64,000 nucleotides of DNA, taken from NCBI GenBank assembly GCA_949358305.1, contig OX442314.1:63063369-63127368 (forward strand), read 5' to 3'. Positions 33,401-43,500 of the stretch are shown here, piece by piece. The first letter of the stretch is position 1; every line of letters begins with the position of its first letter. The notes beneath the pieces were generated by a model that saw nothing but the letters and a program-made list of their open reading frames with translations, searched no databases and had not been told where the DNA came from. The stretch comes from Strigamia acuminata. Its lineage: Eukaryota; Arthropoda; Chilopoda; Geophilomorpha; Linotaeniidae. A program made the position numbers and the translations under genes.

Positions 33401-34429
33401 GTATCAAATATGTTTAAAGCCCTACACAAAACCACTTCAGGGTACCATCCAAGGACCAATGGCCTCACAGAAAGATTCAATGCGACGTTTGCAAAAATGT
33501 TGCAGATTTATGTTGATAAGGACCAGAGGGACTGGGATGATTTTTTGCCATTTTTGCTTTTCTCGTATAATACCGGTGTGCACGAGACGACGGGATATAC
33601 ACCTTATTATCTTTTGAAAGGATATGAAGTTGATTTGAACGTGGACGTAAACCTCAACTTACCTCAAAAAGAATTTACCTTGCGAACCTCAAAATTCATC
33701 AGAGAAGCTAGGAAAATAGCAAATGAAAGGTTGGAATGGCAAGGAGAAAAAAGCAGAAAAAGATTCGATCAAGGCCGAGTTCATGTGGAATTTGACCCAG
33801 GAGAATTAGTATATCTCAAAACACCCAATAGAAAAGTTGGGTTAAGTGAAAAACTCCTGCCACAATTCTCAGGCCCATACGAAATAGTAAGAAGAACCGC
33901 GCCAAATGACTACGAAATTAGAAGTTCAAATGGAAAGAAAACAGATATTGTTAATATTGAACGATTAAAACCGTATAAACCCAGAGAAGAAATTCCAGCG
34001 GAGATATTAGAAGAATTGACAGCTAAAAAAGTCACATTTGCTGATGAAACTGCAACACAAAGTGAAAAACAACAAGAAATTGAAGAAAACACGTCAATTT
34101 CGCCAATTCCGATCGCTAAAGAACGATTTATTAGCGATGACGATCAAATTTCGTTAAAAACACTCTTTGAACCTGAAGAAAATACAACAAAAGTGTCAAA
34201 TTTCCCAATTCCAAGTGAAAAAGAGCGATTAAAAGCGCTCTATGGACCGAAAGAAATTATGGAAAGATGGCAAAACGAAGACGAACGGAAAAACAAAGAA
34301 AATCAATTGCAAAAACCGCCGACAGGTGTCGTTGACGCAGTCGATGACGCGTCGCCGCCTGAAATCGAGAGTTTCCGGTCACGTCGCCTTCGCAAACAGG
34401 CTCGTCGTGACTACAGTGGATTGTGTTAA
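30446..34429 (+). CDS. pol: Gypsy F Pol: protease, reverse transcriptase, RNase H, integrase
   Basis: This frame is -1 relative to gag and open from 30446, overlapping the gag end by 40 bases. It has no early ATG, so expression as a Gag-Pol fusion is likely. Counting from 30485, the aspartic protease Asp-Thr-Gly starts at D57 and reverse transcriptase YIDD is at 472-475. RNase H begins at STDASAYGLGAVL, with TERECLAI and TDHSALQWL. The integrase HHCC finger (HDGLTGAHLGLN, CPHC) precedes catalytic D900, D960 and E996 with a 35-residue gap. A GPY/F-type C-terminal domain (LPQFSGPYEIV) follows, then a hydrophilic tail of about 180 residues with no chromodomain. All catalytic residues are present and there are no stops. 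Confidence 0.96.
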   Translation, partial: AEPTTRSTRRGKLVGRPQRRCHHQQGRCCHPKKKRKSRKEKIIVVEMNISESLLEIPVIVNNMEVKAVMDTGGKRNVISEELAEALQLKYPPSPNIRLQGVSGELVTPIGKTKMNITIGELTYRIEVLIVKGFHYELLLSDPFMLFAKCVLDYDKQKIFVGRTSGKEVSFPMNKTFVDQNYVARVMKNITIPPMHECIVPIYLNKAITLDMFVQPLHNVTDRFAVIGCKTLTDFKNGKGIIRVANPTKKTVFLKEKSAIAKAYYVVDVGVFDEKQVHCFDFDSSIAKDKMNKDQQEQMRQLLQKNQDRFAVSDKDLGRVQVYKHKIDTGDHEPIHLQPYRRSMKEKEVEAEETKKLLDMGVIRESESPWSAPVLLIKKRDGKWRFCVDWRRLNAITKKMVYPLPRIDDTLDQLAGAQFFSMMDLIQGYYQVEIDEQDREKTAFTTSSGHFEFNVLGMGLCNSPAAFQKLMNKVLGNLLGKVCIAYIDDLIIFSKTFDQHLKDLDNVFDKLRQSNLKVKLSKCTFGTNTIKYLGHVVDSEGISPDPRNLESVAKFPVPTNLKLLRGFIGLCSYYRKFIPSFADISKPLVNLTKKDEKFDWGPPHDKAFKTLRTALITVPVLAHPNFEEPFMVSTDASAYGLGAVLKQKINKQEHVIAYASRLLSQAEQNYTATERECLAILFGIEKYRPYLYGKKFQIITDHSALQWLKSVKNPNGRLARWSLQLVDFDFDVIYKSGKAHKDADALSRIPEDLSEEENKIVPSLLLEQLDLPAEQRKDKKLLELITAMNQVEQLPKKRRRPLKQFVLLDNVLFRKKNSLNSLDTEVNLLYVPQHLKTAVLEEMHDGLTGAHLGLNKTWKRMRTRFFWPRIYKDVRNYVLSCPHCASSKSMTTAPKGLMQPWSTISKPFERIGIDTLGSFPTSDKGNKYVFVMTDYLSRTVIARAAPASTALEAARTLLYELMLKEGSPREILSDRGTEYRNKMVEEVSNMFKALHKTTSGYHPRTNGLTERFNATFAKMLQIYVDKDQRDWDDFLPFLLFSYNTGVHETTGYTPYYLLKGYEVDLNVDVNLNLPQKEFTLRTSKFIREARKIANERLEWQGEKSRKRFDQGRVHVEFDPGELVYLKTPNRKVGLSEKLLPQFSGPYEIVRRTAPNDYEIRSSNGKKTDIVNIERLKPYKPREEIPAEILEELTAKKVTFADETATQSEKQQEIEENTSISPIPIAKERFISDDDQISLKTLFEPEENTTKVSNFPIPSEKERLKALYGPKEIMERWQNEDERKNKENQLQKPPTGVVDAVDDASPPEIESFRSRRLRKQARRDYSGLC

Positions 34430-34822
34430 GGTTTTCTGAGACGAACCGGGTTTACTGTGTGACTCAAAGAAACCTAAAGCATTAATAACAGCAGCAGTTG
34501 ATTTGTGTGTGATTCCGTAAGTGAAGAGAGTGAAATTTAGAACGAATTTGGCGAGCAAATAGCTTAAAAACGAAACGAATAACATCGCGAAATGGAAATT
34601 TAGGCTTAAATAATTGTGTTAAAACTTCAAAATGAAATTTTAGTGTGTGCATACATTATCAAGTGACTAATTAGTTAAAAAATTGTTAAATTTAGTGTAA
34701 ATTAGTGCAACATGAAATTTTAAATGAAATAACGAATGGAAATTGAAAAAATTTTTGTGAAAATTTTGAATTAATGAAGTAATTGATTTTATTTTTTTTT
34801 CAAACAATATATTAGGATCCGA
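34430..34822 (+). other. Pol-ORF3 spacer with candidate 3' splice site
   Basis: An AT-rich, noncoding interval of 393 bases. Its last part has a ten-base T run (34791-34800), then CAAACAATATATTAG|G with the AG at 34814-34815, eight bases before the ORF3 ATG. This is a textbook 3' splice site and fits expression of ORF3 from a spliced subgenomic RNA, as for env in retroviruses and errantiviruses. The splice itself is inferred. Confidence 0.6.
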
Positions 34823-36196
34823 ATGGACGAAATGGCAAGCAAATTTGATCGGATGGATGTGCGTAGTGACAGTGACAGCGATGCGGATTCGGTTTGCTCG
34901 ATGCAAGTGGGCGATCTTTTGGAACGTCAACTTAAGAAAGGCGATGACTTGGAAATTTATTTAGCAAATAAGCCGAGCACAAGTAAAACTTTGGACGAAT
35001 TGGTTAACTGCCCACGCCCGTTTACTGAAGGAAAGCGGAAGGCGGAGGAAGATAAAAAGAAATATGCAGGACCATTAACAAAGGGTGAAGAAGGCTTATT
35101 GCGTCGTCGTCGTAAGAATCGACAATTGAAACGAGATAAGAAAGCACAAAAGAAGAAAGTGTTTGACGAGCAATCGAAAAGGATCCGGGAAGAAGAAATG
35201 CGTCACACCGTTGATCGAAACAAACGCCGATTAGATGATTTGCGAATGGAGCACCGTAATATGGTCAACGCCATTAGAGCCAGGAAATTAAAAGGAGTGA
35301 TGGGATTGCCCGACTACCAGTTGCTGAGAACAGGGGCGAATGCTTTGCTGATCCAGGAGGCGAAGATAAGAAAAAATATTTTAAAAGCCATCGCCCTAGC
35401 GAGAAGAGAGTCCTTCCAGGACCCTAGTGTAGTGTTTCCCACTCCTATACGGGTATACCGTGTGGAGTTGGACGCTGCACGACAGGTCCAGGCTCTCGGA
35501 CTTGCATTAGACTATAGTAATGCGCCAAAATATGACTTAGCATTCGACGCCGTAGGTTGTCCGCCGATTAAAGTCATGAACTATCAGATGGCAGCATTAG
35601 GCGACCTAACGCCGGGACGACAGAGCTGGACGTATGACAGCGTCGTTGATCATTACCTCCAACTGTTAGAAGAGCGATATCCCATATTGGCACCAATTCA
35701 ATCTGAGTGGGTCTTCAAAATGGTGGACCCAGCTAAACGAAAGGAAGCGATCTATTGGCTAATGAAGAGACTTCCAAGTGCTCAAAAGAAGATTTGGGTG
35801 TTTCCAGTTCCTATTGAAGAGCATTGGCAGCTTTTCATAGTGGATTGGCGGAAAAAGCCAACCCAATACGTGCTTTATGACCCAAGCGGACCAATAGAGC
35901 GCACATATCCAAAGTGGGAATCTTTAAGATACTCGTTGATGGATGCAGGAGTAAAGTTTCCAAACAAATTCATACGTTGGGACCCGCCACGTATGCACCA
36001 ATTGGATAATGACAGCTGTGGCCCAACCATACTCTACTTCGTTAGAAGATACGTTGAAGACCGGGACTTAATGCAGTTTGGGGAGCCGTGTGAGTTACGC
36101 TTACGATTTGTGTATGAGATTGCAAATCGTGAAATTCTCCCATTCGAGTTGATCAAAGAAGAGGATAAGAAGGATCAAGCGGAAGGAGGAGAGTGA
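34823..36196 (+). CDS. Gypsy F ORF3: Ulp1/SENP-like (C48) cysteine protease
   Basis: 457 residues from an ATG at 34823. Residues 1-70 are acidic and Ser/Asp-rich. Residues 90-160 are very basic and probably coiled-coil (RRRRKNRQLKRDKKAQKKK at 94-112), a possible nuclear signal. Residues 265-440 fit the C48 fold. H334 lies in EEHWQLFIVDW, D353 in LYDPSG, Q393 and C399 in HQLDNDSCGPT; the Gln-Cys spacing of six equals that of SENP/Ulp1 enzymes. Known members cleave SUMO or related ubiquitin-like proteins, or act as adenovirus-type maturation proteases. Either could apply here: deSUMOylation of host or element proteins, or Gag processing. There is no transmembrane or signal sequence, so it is not an envelope protein. 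Frame and catalytic residues are intact in a recent copy, which implies selection. Confidence 0.88.
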   Translation: MDEMASKFDRMDVRSDSDSDADSVCSMQVGDLLERQLKKGDDLEIYLANKPSTSKTLDELVNCPRPFTEGKRKAEEDKKKYAGPLTKGEEGLLRRRRKNRQLKRDKKAQKKKVFDEQSKRIREEEMRHTVDRNKRRLDDLRMEHRNMVNAIRARKLKGVMGLPDYQLLRTGANALLIQEAKIRKNILKAIALARRESFQDPSVVFPTPIRVYRVELDAARQVQALGLALDYSNAPKYDLAFDAVGCPPIKVMNYQMAALGDLTPGRQSWTYDSVVDHYLQLLEERYPILAPIQSEWVFKMVDPAKRKEAIYWLMKRLPSAQKKIWVFPVPIEEHWQLFIVDWRKKPTQYVLYDPSGPIERTYPKWESLRYSLMDAGVKFPNKFIRWDPPRMHQLDNDSCGPTILYFVRRYVEDRDLMQFGEPCELRLRFVYEIANREILPFELIKEEDKKDQAEGGE

Positions 36197-36606
36197 AGTG
36201 AACTTTAACTTCTTTAAGTGAATAAGTGTAAAATCAACACGAACTTTGAACATTTTTTTTTGTGTGTGTGTTTTTTTTTTATTTTATAGAAAATTGAAAA
36301 CTGAAAAAAAAGTAATATAAAACAAAAAACCAAAAAGTGTTATCATTGATGAAAAGTGTTAATTTTATTTAATTTTAAACTTTGAATATTATTTCCAATG
36401 TAAAAGTGTAATAAAAAGTGACTATGACATTTATAAACATTGAAAAGTGAGTTATATGATATTTTTGTAAAAATAAGGATGATGAAAAGAGATTCTCAAA
36501 ATTGTAAAATTGAGTTTATGATTTGAATTTTTTAATGTGAAAGGAGATGCGTTAGTTAGAACAATTCATTGTTTTTCGAGAGACCGAAAAAATTAAAGGG
36601 GGGGGC
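36197..36606 (+). other. Gypsy F 3' untranslated region and polypurine tract
   Basis: AT-rich noncoding sequence with a T/GT-rich run at about 36245-36282. The polypurine tract AAAGGGGGGGG at 36595-36605 is one base from the 3' LTR. No further ORF. Confidence 0.85.
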
Positions 36607-37108
36607 TGTTACGCGGTAGAGCCGTACCGTGTATCGGCTGGCTCTGCTCGCTCTGTTTAGGCATTTAATACAATGAATTCTCACTAGACGGCGCTGTGCA
36701 CCTAATAAGATGCACAGACCGTTCAACTTAGTTGATAGGGGGAATAGGAGTTTACTTAGTGAGTTGATTAAGCCAGAGAGCTCAGATCTCTTTTGAGTCT
36801 CAACCTGTTACCTTCACCTACTACTGCCAGCCGGTTGACGGTCAGGCAGGACTAGGTTTTCTAAACTGAATTGAATTGACAACAGCATCATCCTTATTTA
36901 GTTATTTATTTGATTTGAATGAATGATTTATATTTTAGGTTAATAAATGAACAAATGTAATAAGAGCTGTTGACCGAACATTTACATTAGTAAATGTCCG
37001 ACTTTGAATAATAAAGCCAGTAGGCATTTTACATATAAAACCCTGTGTCATTCTTGATCAAATTCATGTCACGTAGGACTAAATCAATCCCCATTTAGCC
37101 ACGTAACA
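36607..37108 (+). repeat. Gypsy F 3' LTR
   Basis: 502 bp, no difference from 28109-28610 seen by eye; followed by the ATAT duplication and the rest of copia A copy 2. Confidence 0.96.
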
Positions 37109-37955
37109 ATATGGTCCCCAAAGCTTCGCCTCTTATCCAAATCTAACGCAAACGACGCGTCGGTATAAACAGTCAGATTATCATTTCTACAATTAGAAAG
37201 ATTGATCACATAATCTGACGTGTTTGCTAGATATCGCAAAATCTGCAGTAACATTCGAATGTGACGCGTCGAGTGTTTCTCATTGTATTGTGAGAGGACA
37301 ATGACCGAGAACAAGATGTCCGGTCTTGTCCTACTCGCTAAGAACAATAGACTTCCCACTAAGTTGCGATAGTAGAAAGTGGAATCAACCCGCTCTTTTT
37401 CCGTCACGCCCTGAATAATCGTTCCTAGCGTCCCAGGCACTTTAATCCGAAGACATGAGTCGACCCCATACAACTTACAGAGTTTGTCTATATATGCCCT
37501 CTGATGGATCCTAATTTGGCCCCCAGACCTGTCAAAGGCTATGCCCAACAAAAGAGTCACGGGACCCAAATCAACTGTGTCAAATGATTCTCTTATCCAA
37601 CCAACGACACATTCCTCGACATAGTCATCTTTGGAAAAGAGAACTATGTCATCCACGTAAAAGATGATGATAGCGTCGTTGTCTAATGCATAAACACAGT
37701 TAAGACCCAACAAAGGCACAAATCCCAGTTGGAGTAGACGGTCGTGGAGGACTTGATACCACATTCGTCCACTCTGATGCAGCCCATACAATGACTTTAA
37801 CAGCATCCAACACTTGTGTTGGTTTTTGGCTGTTCTGTAGCCCTTGGGAATCTCCATGAACTGGACCTTATCAAGGTGTGTAATGTAAATATTCGCAAAC
37901 AACACAATATGGCGCCAAACAATCAAACACACAATATTTCCACCACAACTTAATA
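37109..37955 (-). mobile_element. Copia A, copy 2, right part
   Basis: This resumes exactly where 28108 left off (after the duplicated ATAT). It carries the reverse transcriptase part of pol with FYVDD, the same deletion junction to the 80-bp 5' LTR remnant, and GTTTA at 37956-37960. Compared with copy 1 there are isolated substitutions, for example GGCGCCAAAC in place of GGCGACAAAC near 37911. The RNase H and reverse transcriptase halves of the frame are now 9 kb apart, so this copy is doubly broken. Confidence 0.95.
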
Positions 37956-38336
37956 GTTTAGACGCCGGGGACATGGCGACGTTTAATGTATCATGTGTAG
38001 CCCCAAACTGACCCGACCTGAAACGGCTCCGGTCGGAATATTAATAAATGCCCTGGCATTTATTCGAGGCCTTTCGCTAAATGCGGCTACTTTTCGATAA
38101 AAAAAGCCATATTTTGCTGAAAAAGGCCATATTTCGCTGAAAAAGGCCATATTTCGCTGAAAAAGGCCATATTTCGCGGAAAAAAGGCCATATTTCGGTA
38201 AAAAACGCCATATTTCGCTGAAAAAGGCCATATTTTGCTGAAAAAAGGCCATATGTCGCTGAAAAAGACCATATTTCGTTGAAAATGCCATATTTTGCTG
38301 AAAAAAGGCCATATTTTGCTGAAAAAGGCCATATTT
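37956..38336. repeat. 20-bp satellite with spacer, segment 5
   Basis: A 381-base copy of 8105-8485 with a single difference noticed by eye (CGAGG against GGAGG after the palindrome). Confidence 0.94.
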
Positions 38337-40028
38337 TGTTGATACACCTGGGAATTAGCCACGACCATTTGAACATTGAAACATAAATATCGCTCATTTA
38401 ATCATCCATTTTTATACAGTTAGTGTTGTCTGTGACAACCGCGCTCACACAATAAAGGTCTCTTGCCTTTTAATCAAAACAATCAATCAATTATTTAACT
38501 TAGTGTTTAAATCCACTCACAATCTCCCCTTTGATTTTAACACTCAAAAAACCAACTCAAATAAACTATCCGTAAATTCAAACATACAACATCAATATCA
38601 TAAACAATTATTCAACTTGTCTTTGAAGAATGTTCATCCCTCGCAAACATTTATCAATGTTCGGCTTGCTGAGCGGTTTTGTTAAAACGTCCGCCCACAT
38701 CTCCACTCCTGGTACGTGTACAACTTGTATCTTGTCCACCTCGACTTTGGACTTGATTAGATGGTACTTTCGGTTAAGATATTTCGTCCGAACTCTTTGC
38801 ACACCATCCTGCAACATCTGGACTGCCGCTTCGTTGTCATTGTAGAGTGTCATCTCCTTGTTGATCGGTGCTCGCAAATCTCCATAAATCCCTTTCACCC
38901 AACTCAGTTCCTTGACCGCGTCGGCCACCGCATCTAGCTCGCTCTCGCAAGAAGACTCCGCCACGTTGCCTTGCTTCTTGCAACGCCAACTTAACAATGA
39001 TTCCCCGTTCTTCACAACGTATCCCGTGAATGAACGTGCGTTTTGCGTTGAGTTCCAACTCGCGTCAGCGTAGGAGTGTAGATGGTATTCCCCTTTCGTG
39101 TACTTCAATTTGTAATCTAGTGTCCCTCGAATGTATCTTAGTACTCGCTTTGCTGCAGCCATGTGAATTTCCCTCGGGTCCTTGTTAAATCGGGAAAGTG
39201 AGCTTACCGCAAAGCTTAGGTCTGGCCTGGTACTGGTTGCCAAGTACATAATACTCCCAATAACTTCTTGATACAGTTTCTGGTCAACTGGCTTGCTGTC
39301 TTCAAACTCCTCCAACTTAAGTCCCAATTCCATCGGTGTAGCAACTGAATTGCATTTATCCAGTCCGAAACGTTTCAAAATTTTCTCTGCGTATTTTCGT
39401 TGAAATAGATAAATCTCTCCATCTTTTTGACTGACTTCCAAACCCAAAACGTAAGTAAGTTTGCCCATTGACACCAATTCCACAAATTTGTTCAAGTCTT
39501 TGATCTTTTCATCTCGAACTTTGGCGTTTGAACTTGCCGTTACAAGATCGTCTACGTAAACTGCTACGTACATTGTTCCATCGTCGCTTCTGTATTGGTA
39601 AAGACACGGATCATCTGCCATTCTTTTAAAACCGCAAGCTGTTAAAACTTCATGTAGTCTCTCGTTCCAACAACGTCCTGCTTGCTTTAACCCGTAAATA
39701 CTTCTTAAAAGTCTACAAACAAATTCGATCCCTGCTTCTTCAAATCCTTCCGGTTGTTCCATAAATATTCTCTCCTTTAACTTGCCGTGCAAGTATGCTG
39801 TCTTCACGTCGTGCAAATCCAACAAAAGATCCTCCTTTGCTGCTAAGTCCAGTAAGATCCTCAGTGATTCAATTCGCACCACTGGTGAAAATGTCTGGTC
39901 GTAATCGGTTCCTGGCTTTTGGCTACAACCAACAGCCACCAAACGTGCTTTGTATCGATTAAGACTCTCATCCGGATTTTCTTTGATTCTAAACACCCAT
40001 TTAGACTTCACCGGTTTTACATCATTTG
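38337..40028 (-). mobile_element. Copia B, copy 2, left part (3' LTR and reverse transcriptase/RNase H)
   Basis: A 185-bp 3' LTR (38337-38521) and pol from the stop at 38608 up to residue about 960, cut by copia C with target ATTTG (40024-40028). YVDD and RNase H motifs are intact. One transition is visible against copy 1 (GAGCTTACC against GAGCTCACC near 39200). The frame reads a few codons into the C LTR, but the interrupted gene cannot make a full polyprotein. The N-terminal part is at 47054-49778. Confidence 0.95.
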
Positions 40029-40505
40029 TAAAGCGATTTCCTGGCCAAAACATCGGTTAGAAAGGAGTTGACGAGTGTCTAAACAGGTGCGCGACACCGA
40101 CATGCGTGCGCCATGTTTAATATCACATAAAAGTGTACACGCTTCGAGGCTAACAACTGCACTCGGAAAAATAGGATAAATCATTGTTGGATTTCAATGA
40201 TTTGTCCTTTACATTATAAAATAAAAGCAATGACATTCATAATCGATAACTAAGCAATAATAACAATACAGGACTCGCTCTTTTGAGCAGACGATGTTAT
40301 CAGCGCATGCTGCTAAATGGAAACGTTCAACCGCGGTACAGAACCAGCATTAATAAAAATCGAGATCGATTGAACGCGACATCGAGACATTAAATAGCAG
40401 CACATTCATTACACATATCCGGAAAGTGTGTAATGTAAATATTCACAAACTATACAATATGGCGACAAACAACCAAACACACAATATTTCCACCACAACT
40501 CAATA
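40029..40505 (-). repeat. Copia C 3' LTR
   Basis: 477 bp, plus strand TAAAGCG to CTCAATA. On the element strand the polypurine tract AACAAAGGGGGA lies at about 40508-40519. Confidence 0.93.
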
Positions 40506-40522
40506 TATCCCCCTTTGTTTGG

Positions 40523-43500
40523 TTATTTGCGCCTTACAAATAAATGCTCACACAAGGTGTTAAGTCTGGGCTTGGGTAACCATTTGGTCATCACATCGGC
40601 GACATTCAGGGCCCCTGGAATATGCTTAATAGCAAACGTTCCGCGCTCAAACCAGTCCCTGAGGAAATGAAGCTTTACGTCGATATGTTTATTCGCCCTA
40701 TTCTCTATTCGGTTTTTGGCGTATTGTATCGCGGGCATACTGTCCGCGTACACGCATGGGGTGTTCCGATTGATGCTGAACATGATGTCGGCATCGTAAA
40801 GCCTCTCTAGCCATATAATCTCCTTTACGCCATCGACCACGGCCAGAAATTCACTCTCCATGATCGATAACGCAGTCATTGACTGCTTATGGCAGTTCCA
40901 CATGATCGGAACGCCACCCAAATAGACTATGTGACCCCCGAAGCTTCTCCTTTTGTCTGCATCGAGGGCAAACGACGCGTCGGTATACACAGTTAGATTA
41001 TCATTTCGGCAATTGGAAAGATTAATCATATAATCCGACGTATTTGCCAGATATCGCAAAATTTGCAATAACATACTAATGTGACGCGTCGAATGTTTCT
41101 CATTGTATTGTGAGAGGACAATGACCGAGAACAGGATGTCTGGCCTTGTCCTGCTCGCCAAGAACAAGAGACTTCCCACTAAGTTGCGATAGGGGAAAGT
41201 GGAATCAACCCGCTCCTTTTCCGTCACGCCCTGAATAATCGTTCCTGGCGTCCCAGGTACTCTAATCCGAAGGCATGAGTCGACCCCATACAACTTACAA
41301 AGTTTTTCTATGTATGCCCTTTGATGGATCCTAATTTGGCCCCCAGACCTATCAAAGGCTATGCCTAACAAGAGGGTCACGGGACCCAAATCAACCGTGT
41401 CAAAGGATTCCCTAATCCATCGAACAACGCATTCCTCGACGTAGTCATCCTTGGAGAAGAGAACTATGTCGTCCACGTAAAAGATAAGAATTGCGTCGTT
41501 GTCTAACGCATAAACACAGTTAAGACCCAACAAGGGCACAAATCCCAGTTGGAGTAGACGGTCGTGGAGGGCTTGGTACCACATCCGTCCACTCTGATGT
41601 AGTCCATATAATGACTTCAACAGCATCCAACACTTATGTTGGTTTTCGGCTGTTCTGTAGCCCTTGGGAATCTCCATGAATTGGACCTTATCAAGGTCCC
41701 CGTACAAGTACGCGGCCTTGATGTCAAGGTGGACATCTCTCCAACCTTTCAGTATCACCAAGGTACAGAAAAACACTATAACGAGGACGAAATTGACTAC
41801 GGGGGAAAATACCTCCGTAAAGTCAATGCCCGGCCTCTGTTTGAAGCCTTGTGCTACCAAGCGAGCCCGGTAGCGCGCGACTGCACCCGACTGGTCCCTT
41901 TTCATTTTATAAATCCATTTTGATCCCAAAAGCAACTCTCCTTCGGGCTTATCAATTTCTTTATAGACAGTTCGATCGTCGAAGATATCTGTCTCTTCTT
42001 TCATCGCCTTTTCCCAGTCCCGTTTGTTGGTGTGCCTCATTGCCTCCTCGTAGGTATCAGGCTCTACGGCACAGAAACCGGCAAAAGGGAGTTCGGGTTC
42101 TTCACCCTCTAAGGTTTTGAAGTCAAAAAGATCTGGGTCGTAGTGGTAACCCTCTGCGTCGCACCATCGCGCAACGTCAGTCCGACTTCTAAGTTTGTCT
42201 TCATTGGGCGAGAAATAAACCACATCAATTTTCCCAGCCGTTGCCCCGGCTTTCCGGACAGACTGGACCCGTCTCCACTTAGTCATATCCAGCGGCAGCG
42301 ACAAAGGATCTTTGACCTTCTTTCCCTTTTTGCCCGAACCACGACGAGCTTGTATCGTAGGAGGAAGATCAACCTCCTCATCGTCGTCAGGATAAACATT
42401 GAAGTAATTCTCGCCATCGCCGTTATCCCCCTTCGCCCCACCAATTTCTTCAACTGGATTATCCCCAGCACCAGCATCCCCAACCAAGTCACCTTCAACA
42501 GTTTCTATCGCAGGCTGTTGTATCGCTTGTTTTACAAGCGGCCTCAATTCAGGTCTGAAAACAGGCTTTGGGGTTGTGGGTAAAGGAGGCTTCTCCTTCG
42601 GAACCGGGGGTTCAACAGGGGGCGGAATAGGAGGTGGTAGTGCCTCTTGCACTTCCTCAACAATTTCAGGGATAGGGGCAACGGAATCATCATCATCTCC
42701 CTCGGTGTCCGAGGAAGAATCCCCAAAATGTTTCAATTGGCCACCCTGCGGTTGCTTGATGGGCTGTTGTAGCCGTTTGCCAATCTCATACCAATATGAG
42801 TCTTCGAAAATTCGGACATGTTTGGACGCAAAAACTTGGTTCCGTACAGGATCCCAAACCCTGTAGCCCCTAGTTGATATTGCGTATCCAATGAGTGCTC
42901 CCGCCCAAGCCCTTCCTTCCAGTTTGCCCTTTCTGACCTGGGACGGGATATGTACAAATGTCTTCGACCCAATACACCTGATGTGTCGCAAAGACAATTT
43001 CTTGCCGAAAAACACGGTATAGGGCACTTTTCCTCCAAGCCCTTCATGGGGGAATCGGTTCTTTAAGTAAACTATGGTCGTCGCTAATTCAGCCCAAAGG
43101 GGATAGGGGAAATCATTTTCCAACATTAAAGCTCTGACGCCACCGACAATGGTACGGTTTGCACGTTCTGCAACAGAATTCATTTCCGGGCTATATGTAT
43201 TCGTACGAATACATTTCAAACCAATTTTGGATGCATAATCATCCCAATTCCGCGAAATAAATTCTCCTCCATTATCAGTTTTAATGCATTTCACTTTCCG
43301 TGATGTCGTTCTTTCGACTTCCGTCAACCAACGTTTAAAATGGCCCAAAACTTCCCCTTTGGTCTTCATCGTTATGATCCACATATAACGTGAATAATCA
43401 TCAACCAATATAAAGTAAAAATTAGCCCCACCCAAGGAAGTAGCTTGTGATGCCCCCCAAACATCCATGTGCACTAAATCTAATACTCCCTTAGTGGAAA

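Larger units (their letters stand above)
28109..37108 (+). mobile_element. Gypsy F: complete Ty3/gypsy element with a third, Ulp1-type protease ORF
   Basis: Exactly 9,000 bp. Two 502-bp LTRs (28109-28610 and 36607-37108) with inverted ends TGTTACG/CGTAACA show no difference by eye. The four-base target duplication ATAT is at 28105-28108 and 37109-37112, and the uninterrupted target is seen in copia A copy 1. The order is LTR, primer-binding site (tRNA-Ala), leader, gag, pol (protease, reverse transcriptase, RNase H, integrase), ORF3 and polypurine tract. All frames are intact, so it is probably autonomous and recently inserted. It is a relative of the decayed fragment at 1-756. The env position is occupied by a C48 cysteine protease instead of an envelope gene. 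Confidence 0.97.
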
